NCBI GenBank assembly: GCA_032358255.1
Contig: JAULBX010025719.1
Coordinates: 1 to 57,443, forward strand
Direction of reading: 5' to 3'
DNA length: 57,443 nt
From: Heterotrichella gracilis
Lineage: Eukaryota > Sar > Xanthophyceae > Tribonematales > Xanthonemataceae
Both the position numbers and the translations under genes were made by a program. The notes under the pieces are model-generated. The model saw only the letters and a program-made list of their open reading frames with translations. It was not told where the DNA came from and did not search any database. Shown piece by piece: positions 8,751 to 18,607 of this stretch (positions within the stretch are counted from its first letter, which is position 1; the number at the start of each line of letters is the position of its first letter).

Positions 8751-9806
8751 TTAAGCGATCGTAATTGTTTTATCTAAATAAACATCCTGAATGGTATTCA
8801 ACAATTGTACACCCTCTTTAACCGGTTTTTGAAATGCTTTTCGGCCACTAATTAAACCTTGTCCACCCGCTCTTTTATTAATAACTGCGGTGGTCACTGC
8901 TTCCGCCATATCACTGGCTCCTTTACTTTCGCCTCCACTATTAATTAAACCATTGCGTCCCATGTAACAGTTTGCCACTTGGTAGCGACAAAGGTCGATA
9001 GGGTGATCGGTAGTGAGTTCGGAGTATACTTTTGGATGTGTTTTTCCAAAATTGATCGCGTTATATCCACCGTTTTTATCCGATAATTTTTGTTTGATGA
9101 TGTCGGCTTGAATAGTCACTCCCAGGTGATTAGCCTGAGAAGAAAGATCGGCGGCGGTATGGTAATCTACCCCGTCTTTTTTAAAGGCATTGTTACGTGT
9201 ATAGCACCAAAGAATGGTGGCCATGCCTAATTCATGAGCACGTTCAAACGCTTGTGCCACTTCTATGATTTGGCGACCAGATTCAGGAGAACCAAAATAG
9301 ATGGTGGCACCAACTGCCACAGCACCCATATTCCAAGCATCTTCAACCGAACCAAACATGATCTGATCAAATTTATTCGGATAAGATAAAAATTCGTTGT
9401 GATTTATTTTTACAATGAAAGGGATTTTATGTGCGTATTTACGGGCAACAGAGCCTAATACCCCATAAGTAGAAGCCACGGCATTACATCCCCCTTCAAT
9501 AGCCAACTTAATTATATTTTCACTGTCGAAATAAAGTGGGTTAGGCGCAAAACTCGCTCCGGCACTGTGTTCAATTCCCTGATCCACCGGCAAGATGCTC
9601 ATGTAACCTGTACCTGCTAATCGGCCGGTATTGTATAACTGATGAAGACTTCTTAATACTTGAGGATTTCGGTTCGAAGGGGCGAACATTCGGTCTACAA
9701 AATCATTGCCCGGTAAATGGATCAGATCTTTCGAAATGGTTTTACAAGTATGATTTAATAAGTTATCGGCGTTAGCGCCTAATAATTCTGAAATTTTAGT
9801 TGACAT
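8751..9806 (-). CDS. fbaB: Class I fructose-bisphosphate aldolase (FbaB/DhnA type)
   Basis: Schiff-base aldolase of the bacterial/archaeal DhnA family, which splits fructose 1,6-bisphosphate to triose phosphates. The protein has 351 residues from the ATG at 9806 (MSTKISELL), close to E. coli FbaB. Visible family blocks are [23 protein letters not shown], the region [10 protein letters not shown], and [16 protein letters not shown] longer reading from 9854 would add 16 residues that overlap the terminator of the upstream operon, so it is rejected. It is likely transcribed on its own. Confidence 0.94.
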   Translation of the reverse strand: MSTKISELLGANADNLLNHTCKTISKDLIHLPGNDFVDRMFAPSNRNPQVLRSLHQLYNTGRLAGTGYMSILPVDQGIEHSAGASFAPNPLYFDSENIIKLAIEGGCNAVASTYGVLGSVARKYAHKIPFIVKINHNEFLSYPNKFDQIMFGSVEDAWNMGAVAVGATIYFGSPESGRQIIEVAQAFERAHELGMATILWCYTRNNAFKKDGVDYHTAADLSSQANHLGVTIQADIIKQKLSDKNGGYNAINFGKTHPKVYSELTTDHPIDLCRYQVANCYMGRNGLINSGGESKGASDMAEAVTTAVINKRAGGQGLISGRKAFQKPVKEGVQLLNTIQDVYLDKTITIA

Positions 9807-9840
9807 AATTTGACTGTTAAAAGGGAGACAAATATAATGA

Positions 9841-9863
9841 AAAAACCCCGCCAATTGGCAGGG
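9841..9863 (-). terminator. Rho-independent terminator after the siaB/siaC operon
   Basis: On the minus strand a GC-rich stem, CCCTGCCAA with TTGGCGGGG, is followed by a run of five T. It lies 24 bases after the siaC stop and just upstream of fbaB, so it separates the two units. Confidence 0.85.
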
Positions 9864-9886
9864 TATTCTTATGAAAATTAAACTTT

Positions 9887-10267
9887 TTATTCGTTAACCA
9901 TTATCATTTTAAATGGAACGTTGATGATTGCCTGATAATCTTCACCGGCTTCCAACATATCTTCATCATCTTCTTCGTAGTGCCAGTTAATCGTCACTGC
10001 GCTTCCGCCTTTGTTGATACCTTCTAATTTCTTAAATACATCAAGAATGCATTTAGAAGAAGATGTGTTAAAATATTCCAACTGTACATTTACGACAGTA
10101 GCAGGTTTTGCAGCGCTTGCGTATTTATCTAAAGCGTCAACCAGTGGTTTATAAAATTCGATAGAATTTTCAGGAATTGAACGCCCTTTTACTTCCAATA
10201 CTCCACCATTTAAATCGAAGTTGATACTAGGTGTTTTTGGTGTGCCTTCAATAGAATACTTTTCCAT
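9887..10267 (-). CDS. SiaC family regulatory phosphoprotein (DUF1987)
   Basis: Small STAS-like partner protein of 126 residues. The SiaC family signatures are [19 protein letters not shown] at the N-terminus, then [11 protein letters not shown], then [19 protein letters not shown]. In Pseudomonas SiaC is phosphorylated by the kinase SiaB, dephosphorylated by the PP2C phosphatase SiaA, and in the free form activates the diguanylate cyclase SiaD. Here the kinase-like gene is directly upstream (11 bases) and a SpoIIE phosphatase heads the operon. No diguanylate cyclase is nearby, so the target must be different or encoded elsewhere. Confidence 0.88.
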   Translation of the reverse strand: MEKYSIEGTPKTPSINFDLNGGVLEVKGRSIPENSIEFYKPLVDALDKYASAAKPATVVNVQLEYFNTSSSKCILDVFKKLEGINKGGSAVTINWHYEEDDEDMLEAGEDYQAIINVPFKMIMVNE

Positions 10268-10278
10268 AGTTGTAAATT

Positions 10279-10833
10279 TTAATTTTGTTGATTTGATACT
10301 TTTATATTAAGTGTAAAGAAAGAAACTTTATTGTCAATTTCCAAAAAATTATATTCTAATTTTTCACCTGTTTTACGGGCAATGTCAATCATTCCTAATC
10401 CGCCACCACCTTTTAAGGACATTTCCCCGTTATTCAACACTTTTTTGTAATATTCTTTTAATTCTTCTTTTGAAAGTGAATTTACCTCATCTAAACGGTT
10501 TTTTAAGCCGTTGATGTTTTCATTCAAAATATAATTACCTGTAATGATCGAATATTTATTATCAATTTTCCCTATTGTAAATATGGCTGATCTGATTTTT
10601 TCAGATTCCATGTCTACTTCAGAAATTTCATCCAAATGATGATAAAGATTTTGCAAGCACTCTACCAGTACATTGTATACCTTCTTTTTCATTTTGGGCT
10701 CCTCCTGCATGTTATCCATTTTATTCTCCATGATCTGAAGAATTGAGGTCAGCAAATCGGAGGTAATTTCCCCCTTAAATGAAAGCAAAATATTATTTCG
10801 CTCCATTTTATCGTATATATCGAAAACGTCCAC
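10279..10833 (-). CDS. SiaB-like protein kinase
   Basis: 184-residue protein with a GHKL-type ATP-binding fold. The N-box-like helix is VYNVLVECLQNLYHH (about residues 51-65) and the glycine box is GGGGLGMIDIARKTG (about 141-155). It should phosphorylate the SiaC-like protein encoded 11 bases downstream. It has no membrane segment and no histidine phospho-acceptor domain, as expected for SiaB and anti-sigma kinases. It follows a lipoprotein gene in an operon headed by a SpoIIE phosphatase. The assignment rests on these motifs and on gene order. Confidence 0.82.
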   Translation of the reverse strand: MDVFDIYDKMERNNILLSFKGEITSDLLTSILQIMENKMDNMQEEPKMKKKVYNVLVECLQNLYHHLDEISEVDMESEKIRSAIFTIGKIDNKYSIITGNYILNENINGLKNRLDEVNSLSKEELKEYYKKVLNNGEMSLKGGGGLGMIDIARKTGEKLEYNFLEIDNKVSFFTLNIKVSNQQN

Positions 10834-10868
10834 TATGGAATAACTTGCTTTAATTTGCTGTAAATATA

Positions 10869-11714
10869 TTATTTTAATTTAAATTCTACAGTATTTTCAA
10901 AAATATTGTATGAAGCAATTTCGTCACAGGTTCCATTTCCATAATCAACAATGTATGGTGACCTGTCTTTATTGGTAATTTGTTGTAATCCTTTTGTAAA
11001 GAAATTGCAATTCGAACTCTGTTCAATTGAATTTAATGTGTCAGAAATTGTTTCAAAACTTATTCCAAATCGATTGGTAGCAAAGGCCTTTCCATCCATA
11101 TAAGAAAGCCATTGCACATTTGATCCCGAGATGGTTTTGCTGAGTTGAATATTCTTGGAGCCTTCATATAAAATAGTAAAATTTTGGCCTGAACACTTCG
11201 CTGCAATGATTTCAGCTGATAATTTAATTTTAGAATCGCTCACTGATTTTAAGTGAACAACCATGCTATCGCAGTTATAATCTAAGCCGTTTGCCAAATA
11301 ATTGTTTAATTTAATGACAAATTGTGTCGTTGTTTGGCTTATTTTTCCGTTCGTTCTGAGCCATAATCCTCCTGAACGTACTTTCTGGTCTGCATAAGGC
11401 TGAGAGCAGTTACTACTGTTGACAATTACCTGGTATACCACATGTGGATCAAAATCGACTGTATCGCCACTGAGCAGTGAAATGGTATAACAATCACTTG
11501 TTATCACCGCCTTTCCGGTATTTTGTTCGGCTATTTGAAGATATTGAATAGCTGCGGGAATGATTGCCATTAATTCTTGTTCGGCCAGGGCATTGTCAAT
11601 TAAGGACTGGGTTTCAGTATCGTTTTGAAAGGTCTCTCTCTTTTTGCAAGCCGATAAAAGCAGGACTAAGTATAGACTAAAAAGGAAGGGTAATTTTAGG
11701 CCAGAATGGATCAT
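10869..11714 (-). CDS. Hypothetical lipoprotein in the partner-switch operon
   Basis: 281 residues. The signal peptide ends in a lipobox (LLLSACKKR, C23), so the mature protein should be anchored in the outer or inner membrane. Beyond that it has a strand-rich sequence with several cysteines and no family I recognise. It is placed between the sensor phosphatase (38 bases) and the SiaB-like kinase (35 bases). That position suggests it takes part in sensing or is an output controlled with the switch. Function unknown. Confidence 0.7.
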   Translation of the reverse strand: MIHSGLKLPFLFSLYLVLLLSACKKRETFQNDTETQSLIDNALAEQELMAIIPAAIQYLQIAEQNTGKAVITSDCYTISLLSGDTVDFDPHVVYQVIVNSSNCSQPYADQKVRSGGLWLRTNGKISQTTTQFVIKLNNYLANGLDYNCDSMVVHLKSVSDSKIKLSAEIIAAKCSGQNFTILYEGSKNIQLSKTISGSNVQWLSYMDGKAFATNRFGISFETISDTLNSIEQSSNCNFFTKGLQQITNKDRSPYIVDYGNGTCDEIASYNIFENTVEFKLK

Positions 11715-11752
11715 TTTTAGACGAACAAAGCATTTTTATCGACAAATATAGA

Positions 11753-14700
11753 TTAAATTTGGATTCCGACGATTAAAACGTCGTCCACTTGTTCGTGGTT
11801 CATACGCCATTTTTCAAATTCATTTTTTAGGTATAAACGTTGTTCTTCTGCTCCCATTAGATGGATTTCGGTCAGCAGGTCATGAAACCGTTTTACCATG
11901 AATTTTTTACCCTTATCGCCGCCAAACTGGTCAGGATAACCATCGGAGAACATATAGGCCATGGACGCTTCGTTGACAGTCACATTTCTGGTGGTAAAAT
12001 GTCTGTTTACATCATACTGAGCGCCGCCAATTGGGAATTTATTGCCATCCACTTTTGTGAGCTCTCCGCTTTTATTAATGATGACCAAAGGGCGATTGGC
12101 TCCTGCCCATTTAATCTCCTTCTTCGCCTCATTGATAGCAATGATAGAAACGTCCATACCATCGTTGGTGTTTATTTCATTGTGTCCCTGACGCAAAGCA
12201 TCCTGAACACCTTTATGAAGGTAATTTAAGATATCTCCCGGCTCAGTAATTCCTTTTTCCAAAACGATCTGATGCAAAAGATTATGGCCGATCATGCTCA
12301 TAAATGCGCCGGGAACACCGTGCCCCGTGCAATCAACCACTGCAAATATTTTATGTCCGTTTTCTTCAGCAAACCAATAAAAATCGCCGCTCACAATATC
12401 TTTTGGCTGATATAAAATAAATACCTTATTGAGTTTTTGGTAGATGGTGTCCTTAGAAGGCAGAATGGCTTCCTGGATCCGTTTCGCATAAACAATACTT
12501 CCGGTAATGTCTCTGTTTTTTTCTTCTAATTCTTTGGTTCGCTCGGCTACTTTATTTTCAAGGACCTTATTTTCTTTTTTCATGGCCCTTGTTCTGAGTT
12601 GAATATAGAAATAGATCAAGGTGAATCCGAGGAGAATGATAAGCACGTAAAATGTTTTGGTCTTCCAAAAAGGTGGCACCACAGTAATATGAAGTTCATA
12701 AGGTTGCTCGTTCCAAATGCCGTCATTATTAGCAGCTTTAACTTTGAAGGTATAATTACCGCCCGGTAATTGTGTGTAGGATACATATCTGACATTGGTA
12801 GGTGCAGACCAGTCTTTGTCATAGCCTTCGAGTTTGTATCTGAAAATATTTTTTGACGGATCGGTATAATCAATGGCCACTAATTCAAATTGAAAAAAAT
12901 TATCTGCCCACGACACACTCAGGTGTTTTTTATAGGCTATCAAAGAGTCTGTTTCAACATCATTACCACTTCTTTTGTAACTGATCACATAGGGTTGAGG
13001 AGTGTGTAAATTATCTTTAATAGATGTTGGCCGAAAGGTATTAAAGCCTTTGTTACCGGCAAAATACATCATGCCCGATTCTGCAGCCAAGGCAGCGCCT
13101 TTATTGTATTCAATGTTGATCAGACCATCTTTGATGTTATAGTTTTTGAAAGTAATTTCTTTTTCTGCCTTCATTGGATTAAATCGAATGATGCCGGCAT
13201 TTGAACTCATCCAAAAATTGGAGGTACTGTCTTTAAGGATTGAATATAGATATGTATTTGCCAGGCCATCTTTGGAATAAAAATTATAAAAGGTATTGTT
13301 CGCCAGTAATTTACTTAATCCGGAAGATGTCGCCGCCCATATATTACCGCCTTTATCTTCATTGATATCCAGCACGGTGTTAGATGCAATTTCTCCCAAT
13401 TTTCCTTTGTTGCTAAACGTTTTCTCAACACTTAATTTTCCGTTCTTATCAAAACCATTTAATTTGATCAATCCTCCATCAGCAGATCCTAACCAAACTT
13501 TGCCTTTTGAGTCCTTAAAAATGGCGTTAATACTTAAGAATTCGAGTCCTTCTTTTTCTGTGAACTGAGTCAGTTCAAATGTTTTTACATTTATTTTGAA
13601 TAAACCATCCCCCGAAGAACCTGCGTATAAATGATCACCATCCATTTTAAGACAATTAATGGTAATGCCAGATTCCTTATTTAAAAAGGCTTTACTTCTT
13701 TTAGTGCTCTTATCATATCGAATCAATCCGCCACCGTTAGTTCCCAACCAAAGTACATTGGCTGATTCTTTGGCAATACAGAGGATATGTTCTTTTGGAA
13801 AATCTTTATTGTGAGCTTGAACATTTCCTGTTTCAAGGTTTAGTTCGTGAAAGGTTTTAATTCCGCCTAAAAAAACAGAGCGGGTTCCGTTTTCACAAAA
13901 GGCATAAATATTCTCGAGCTGTTTTTCAGTGTTTTCAATTGACAAGGGGAATTTTTGAGATCTGAAAAAGGCGATGTTCACTCCGCCCAGATCGGTACCT
14001 ATCCACAAATTATTTTCTGTGTCACTATAAATACAATTGCCTGCATTTGAATTCAAGGTAAGAGGTGCTTGCTGTTTGGTGTAATAGTCTACCCGTTCAT
14101 TCAACATATTGTAAACTAAAATTCCCCATGAGGAAGCGACAAAGATCTTACTATCGCGAATAACAAAGTCTTTGATGTAATTAGACATTTCATCCTGCTT
14201 CAAAAATGAGATCTTGGCTTCGATCTCAAAATTTCTATCCACTTTAAAAATACCGTTTCCATAGGTGCCCAGGTACATTTTACCACTGTAGCTGCCTATG
14301 TGCATGATTGTTTTTAATTCATCTATTTTTACAGGAAAGTATTCTGATTGCACAAAATCAATTTTCTCGAGAGCATTATTTTTATTCAAACGCCATAAGC
14401 CCTTTTCCATTGTACCTATGTATACTTCATTGTTATAGGATTCAATGCACTTTACACTTACTTGTTCATCCGTTTTAAAAAATGGATTTTTAATGGTTCG
14501 ATTGCTGAAGTTCAGTATAAAAAGTCCTTTTTCGGTACCAATGAGAGCTGTGTTTTCATCGAGCTTAAAAATAGCGTTAACGCGGCTATTTAAACCCCGG
14601 TCGGCTTTTTGCATGGCACTGAATTTTTCGGTTACCGGGTCGAAGAAGTTCAATCCTTCTTTGGTACCTACCAGAATAAGATTTGATTTTACCTGTTTTA

Positions 14701-14962
14701 GTGCGGTAATATCGGAGCAGGATAATGAATTAGGATTAGTGGGATCATTCTTAAACACTTTGATCTGGTAACCATCGTACTTATTTAAACCATCCTGAGT
14801 TCCAAACCACATAAAGCCGAGCTCATCCTGAATAATGGTGCTCACGAAATTGGTACTTAATCCTTCTTCACTGGTAATGTGTTTAAATCTCAATTGTTGA
14901 GAAAAAAGTGAAACGCTGCACAAAAGCAGCATCTTAAAAATTATGTACCGTGTGTTCTTCAA
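11753..14962 (-). CDS. Sensor phosphatase: two-component-type propeller, Y_Y_Y domain, SpoIIE PP2C
   Basis: 1069-residue membrane protein. In order: signal peptide (about 1-21); two-component regulator propeller repeats (about 25-660, first repeat GFMWFGTQDGLNKYDGY); a Y_Y_Y domain (about 685-755, YKLEGYDKDW and PGGNYTFKVKA); one transmembrane helix (about 765-788); a coiled coil (about 793-840, ending KRIQEAILPS); and a SpoIIE-type PP2C phosphatase (about 850-1069, SGDFYWFAEENG, DCTGHGVPGAFMS, FSDGYPDQFGG). The periplasmic propeller probably senses a signal and the phosphatase acts on the SiaC-like protein of the same operon, as SiaA does. The histidine kinase usual for propeller sensors is absent. 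Confidence 0.92.
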   Translation of the reverse strand: MKNTRYIIFKMLLLCSVSLFSQQLRFKHITSEEGLSTNFVSTIIQDELGFMWFGTQDGLNKYDGYQIKVFKNDPTNPNSLSCSDITALKQVKSNLILVGTKEGLNFFDPVTEKFSAMQKADRGLNSRVNAIFKLDENTALIGTEKGLFILNFSNRTIKNPFFKTDEQVSVKCIESYNNEVYIGTMEKGLWRLNKNNALEKIDFVQSEYFPVKIDELKTIMHIGSYSGKMYLGTYGNGIFKVDRNFEIEAKISFLKQDEMSNYIKDFVIRDSKIFVASSWGILVYNMLNERVDYYTKQQAPLTLNSNAGNCIYSDTENNLWIGTDLGGVNIAFFRSQKFPLSIENTEKQLENIYAFCENGTRSVFLGGIKTFHELNLETGNVQAHNKDFPKEHILCIAKESANVLWLGTNGGGLIRYDKSTKRSKAFLNKESGITINCLKMDGDHLYAGSSGDGLFKINVKTFELTQFTEKEGLEFLSINAIFKDSKGKVWLGSADGGLIKLNGFDKNGKLSVEKTFSNKGKLGEIASNTVLDINEDKGGNIWAATSSGLSKLLANNTFYNFYSKDGLANTYLYSILKDSTSNFWMSSNAGIIRFNPMKAEKEITFKNYNIKDGLINIEYNKGAALAAESGMMYFAGNKGFNTFRPTSIKDNLHTPQPYVISYKRSGNDVETDSLIAYKKHLSVSWADNFFQFELVAIDYTDPSKNIFRYKLEGYDKDWSAPTNVRYVSYTQLPGGNYTFKVKAANNDGIWNEQPYELHITVVPPFWKTKTFYVLIILLGFTLIYFYIQLRTRAMKKENKVLENKVAERTKELEEKNRDITGSIVYAKRIQEAILPSKDTIYQKLNKVFILYQPKDIVSGDFYWFAEENGHKIFAVVDCTGHGVPGAFMSMIGHNLLHQIVLEKGITEPGDILNYLHKGVQDALRQGHNEINTNDGMDVSIIAINEAKKEIKWAGANRPLVIINKSGELTKVDGNKFPIGGAQYDVNRHFTTRNVTVNEASMAYMFSDGYPDQFGGDKGKKFMVKRFHDLLTEIHLMGAEEQRLYLKNEFEKWRMNHEQVDDVLIVGIQI

Positions 14963-15134
14963 AATAAAGGTCTAAGATAATATTTTTGTAATACAGTATT
15001 CAAGTATATTTGACAAAAAAAAACGGATGGGTCACGTGTTTTTTTTAATAGACAAATTAACCACATACGTCTATAAAAAATGAAGGTCCGGCTATTTAAC
15101 ATAAAAATTGTACTTTAATTTTAAACTAAGTTTT

Positions 15135-16316
15135 GTGCCAAAAATATTACGCATCATTAATCGTTTCAATTTAGGAGGAATAAGTTATAATGTTTCTTAT
15201 TTGAGCAAATACTTGCCTGAGAACTATGACACTTTATTGATTGGAGGTCCTGAAGAGCCGGGTGAAGAGAGTTCCTTGTACATTCCTCATTCATTAGGAT
15301 TACAACCTGAGATCATTTTAGAATTGAGAAGAAGTGTGAATCCTTTGAGCGACTATTTAGCCTATCGAAAAATAAAAAAAATCATTCGTGACTACAAGCC
15401 CGACATTGTTCACACGCACGCCAGTAAGGCCGGAGCAGTTGGGAGATTGGCGGCCTTTCATTGTAAGGTGCCTGTAATTGTTCACACCTTTCACGGCCAT
15501 GTGTTTCATGGTTATTTTGGAAAATTTAAAACAAGTATTTTTAAATGGATAGAACGTTATCTTGCCAAACGCAGCACAGCCATTGTTGCAATTAGTGAAG
15601 TTCAAAAAAAAGAATTGTGTTTAGAGCATAAGATCTGTGAGGCGGAGAAAATACAGGTGATACCTTTGGGTTTTGATCTAAACCGATTTAAAGAAGGACA
15701 AATTGAAAAAAGAAATCAATTTCGCACGAAGTATCACATTGCCGCTGATGAAATTGTGATTGGTATCATTGGTCGATTGGCACCGATCAAAAATCATTAT
15801 TTATTTATTGATGCCATTGAATATGTTTCAAAAAACAGCAAGAGAAAAATAAGTGCTTATATTGTTGGTGATGGTGAAACAAAGGAAGCTTTAATGGCCT
15901 ATGTTAAGGAGAAAGGCTTGAACTATTCAATGGGCACTGGTAAAAAAGAGCTAATTTGTTTTACGAGTTGGATCAGAGAAGTGGATGTGGCCCTGGCGGG
16001 ATTAGATATTGTTTGCCTGAGTTCTAAAAATGAAGGAACGCCGGTCAGTTTGATTGAAGCGCAGGCCGCTTCGAAATTTATTGTGACCACGAATGTTGGT
16101 GGCATAAAGGATATCTTGCATCCTGAATGTGGATTATTGTCGGAAGCTAATGATGAAATGACTTTTAAAAACAATTTATTGTTTGCCGTCAATAATTTTG
16201 AAGAAGTTCAATCAAAGGCCGGTTTAGCCAGTGAATCTGTTATTAAAAAATTTCATTATACACGCTTGTGCGAAGACATGGATGCTTTGTACAAGAGGTG
16301 TTTACACAGGAGTTAG
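15135..16316 (+). CDS. Glycosyltransferase family 4 (GT-B fold)
   Basis: Retaining glycosyltransferase of 393 residues, probably adding a sugar to a surface glycan at the cytoplasmic face. The N-terminal acceptor domain starts PKILRIINRFNLGG and includes DIVHTHASKAGAVGR. The C-terminal donor domain has IGIIGRLAPIKNH and the nucleotide-sugar loop SSKNEGTPVSLIEAQA. I prefer the GTG at 15135, which gives the usual start just before the first strand. The TTG at 15108 would add nine residues. It is a lone gene, not inside a recognisable polysaccharide cluster. Confidence 0.87.
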   Translation: MPKILRIINRFNLGGISYNVSYLSKYLPENYDTLLIGGPEEPGEESSLYIPHSLGLQPEIILELRRSVNPLSDYLAYRKIKKIIRDYKPDIVHTHASKAGAVGRLAAFHCKVPVIVHTFHGHVFHGYFGKFKTSIFKWIERYLAKRSTAIVAISEVQKKELCLEHKICEAEKIQVIPLGFDLNRFKEGQIEKRNQFRTKYHIAADEIVIGIIGRLAPIKNHYLFIDAIEYVSKNSKRKISAYIVGDGETKEALMAYVKEKGLNYSMGTGKKELICFTSWIREVDVALAGLDIVCLSSKNEGTPVSLIEAQAASKFIVTTNVGGIKDILHPECGLLSEANDEMTFKNNLLFAVNNFEEVQSKAGLASESVIKKFHYTRLCEDMDALYKRCLHRS

Positions 16317-16494
16317 TTTTTAACTACTTTGTTTTTATATTGAAACCAAACTAATAAAGATTGTGGTAATTAGTTTAATTAGTCGAGCCTCAAAAAGTCT
16401 ACAACCCATTGGTGTCAATTGCAGCTGATAGATTTAATGGGCTCTAAACTACAAGTAATGAAGGCAACATTCTAAAATCTTGGTATTTCTTTTA

Positions 16495-16670
16495 TTACTT
16501 TTGGCGCGCAAAAGTAACCAAAACGCTTTTGAACTTTTGTAGGAGATTTTTACTTTCGCGAGGAAGAGGCAGCGAAAGTAAAACCGCTGTCATCCCAGGC
16601 TTCTCTTCTAAACGCTCAAATACAAGCCGCCTAGCCTGGTCTGCAGCTATCTCTTCAAAAGTTCAAAAAG
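16495..16670. repeat. Nested foldback element in the 16317-16728 intergenic region
   Basis: No gene is visible between 16317 and 16728. The segment holds several nested inverted repeats. TTACTTTT (16495-16502) pairs with AAAAGTAA (16510-16517) around GGCGCGC. An outer stem is formed by 16527-16539 (TTTTGAACTTTTG) and 16656-16668. Inside it is a perfect 12-bp hairpin, TTTTACTTTCGC (16548-16559) with 16572-16583. CCCAGGCT and AGCCTGG also pair inside. The 61-codon frame at 16529-16714 is an accident of this structure. Confidence 0.65.
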
Positions 16671-16728
16671 GCAATACCCGTCCGACTAAACGCTTATACA
16701 ACATTAAAAAATAATTTTTTGAGGTTAA

Positions 16729-18501
16729 CTAATTAATAACCAAGGTAAATGGCAAACGGGCTTGAATGCCTTCTAATTTCATTAAGTCCTGAACTTGTTT
16801 AAAATAGGTGTAAGTTGGACCTAAGTTACTTTTCAGTATTTTAGTTTCGAGTTCTGTTTCTTTTTTGCCAAATAATTCATCCAAAGGATTTACCAGTTTT
16901 GGCAATTCAACCAGTTTGTATTCTTTCAATTTTGCTTTTTTAGCAGCGTAGGCAATGGCATCGTTCAAGCTGCCCAATTCATCAACGAGATTAATTTTAA
17001 CAGCATCTGAACCTGTCCAAACTCGCCCCTGCCCTATGCTATCCACCTCAGCTTGGGACATTTTTCGGCCTTCGGCGACGCGTTTTGTAAATGTGTCGTA
17101 AATTTTTTCGACTGAATTTTGAATGTAGTTGTATTCTTTTTCGGTAAATGGTCGGAGGCCACTTGCCAAATCGCTGTATTTATTTGTATTTACTGTATCG
17201 ATGGTGATACCCAATTTATTTTGGAGCATTTTTTGCAAGTTTGGAATTAAACCAAATACACCAATGGAGCCTGTTATGGTGTTAGGCTGTGCGAAAATAC
17301 GGTCGGCGGCACAACTAATATAATAACCGCCGCTTGCTGCCAGATCGCCCATGCTTACAATCACCGGCTTTGTTTTCTTCGCTAACAAAACTTCTCTCCA
17401 GATCACGTCACTGGCGAGAGCACTACCACCGGGAGAATTCACTCGAAATACAATGGCTTTAATTTTATCGTCTAAACGCGCCTCTCTGATGGTCTTTGCC
17501 AGGCGTGAACTGCCAATTTCTTCATCGTTTCCTTCGCCACCACCTATTGAACCAACAGCATAGATTACCGCAATTTTTGAGGCTTTTACTTTTAAATCTT
17601 TGGAAGGTGTCTCGTAATTTGATAGGCTAGTAAACTTCAATTTTTCTGATTCTTTTAATTTAATGGCTTTTTTGAGTTCTGATGCCACCTCATCTTCGTA
17701 TGCCAAGGCATCTACAAATTTACCCAAAGCATCTTCCGGGTATTGTATTTGCAAGGTATTTGCCATGTTATTTAATTCAGCGATACTGATTTTTCTGTCC
17801 TTTGAAATATCCGTTAGCATGCTGTTCCAAATACTATTCAAAAAAATCTCTGATTGATATCTGTTTGACGGACTCATTTTATCGAGAATAAAAGGCTCTA
17901 TGGCGCTTTTAAATTTTCCATGTCTAAAGACATTCATTTCGATATCTAATTTTTCGAAGGATTGTTTAAAGAACATCAGACTAGCGCCAAGCCCCTTCCA
18001 GTCGAACTCTCCCTGAGGGTTGAGAAAAACTTTTGTGGATACGGAAGCCAGGTAATATTCCTTTTGATTAAAGCCTTCCGAATAACTGTAAATAAATTTT
18101 CCTGAATTTTTGAAATTTTGTAATGTTTTTCTAAGTTCCTGAACGGTGGCAAATCCTGCTTCAAGGTTTTTGAATTGTAGGTAAATACCTTTGATATCTT
18201 TATCGTCTTTTGCAGCATTGATCTTTTGAACCAATGTATTTAATCCCATACCATCGTCTTCGCCTAAATTAGCCAGGCTACCCATTTCAGCGAATGGATT
18301 TACTTTTTCACGTTCGGTGATCTCACCATCAATGACCATCTTGAGAATAGCACCTGATTTTGCAGACTCTTCCTTTTCATTGTCTTTAAATGCATCATTA
18401 AAGCTCGATTTAATTGTTGCGATGATAATGACGATGGCAAGAACTGTGGCAAGAATAATTCCAATGATGGATCCGAAAAAGGCGCCGAAAAATTGTTTCA
18501 T
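16729..18501 (-). CDS. sppA: Signal peptide peptidase SppA, 67K type
   Basis: Inner membrane serine protease that degrades leftover signal peptides. The 590-residue protein has one N-terminal membrane helix (about 8-30) and two crotonase-like domains. The catalytic lysine is K198 in GKFKSAIEPF and the nucleophile is S390 in LAASGGYY, matching the Ser-Lys dyad of E. coli SppA. Length is slightly below the E. coli protein (618). It is divergent from folK with 106 bases between starts. Confidence 0.95.
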   Translation of the reverse strand: MKQFFGAFFGSIIGIILATVLAIVIIIATIKSSFNDAFKDNEKEESAKSGAILKMVIDGEITEREKVNPFAEMGSLANLGEDDGMGLNTLVQKINAAKDDKDIKGIYLQFKNLEAGFATVQELRKTLQNFKNSGKFIYSYSEGFNQKEYYLASVSTKVFLNPQGEFDWKGLGASLMFFKQSFEKLDIEMNVFRHGKFKSAIEPFILDKMSPSNRYQSEIFLNSIWNSMLTDISKDRKISIAELNNMANTLQIQYPEDALGKFVDALAYEDEVASELKKAIKLKESEKLKFTSLSNYETPSKDLKVKASKIAVIYAVGSIGGGEGNDEEIGSSRLAKTIREARLDDKIKAIVFRVNSPGGSALASDVIWREVLLAKKTKPVIVSMGDLAASGGYYISCAADRIFAQPNTITGSIGVFGLIPNLQKMLQNKLGITIDTVNTNKYSDLASGLRPFTEKEYNYIQNSVEKIYDTFTKRVAEGRKMSQAEVDSIGQGRVWTGSDAVKINLVDELGSLNDAIAYAAKKAKLKEYKLVELPKLVNPLDELFGKKETELETKILKSNLGPTYTYFKQVQDLMKLEGIQARLPFTLVIN

Positions 18502-18528
18502 GGTAGGAGGAGATTTACTGGTTGATGA

Positions 18529-18557
18529 TTGATTTCTTTGTTAAGCTGATAAATTTG
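18529..18557 (+). promoter_or_regulatory. Predicted folK promoter
   Basis: TTG at 18529-18531, an 18-base spacer, then TAAATTTG at 18550-18557. This is the Bacteroidota consensus TTG-N(17-23)-TAnnTTTG, about 50 bases before the folK ATG. Confidence 0.55.
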
Positions 18558-18607
18558 TATTTTTCGGTAAAAATAAACTAATAAATGCAGGCTTATTAAA
18601 AGATGTT

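Noticed and set aside
16529..16714. 61-residue plus-strand frame after the glycosyltransferase
   Set aside because: It lies inside the nested foldback, is rich in Arg and Ser without any fold pattern, and has no promoter.
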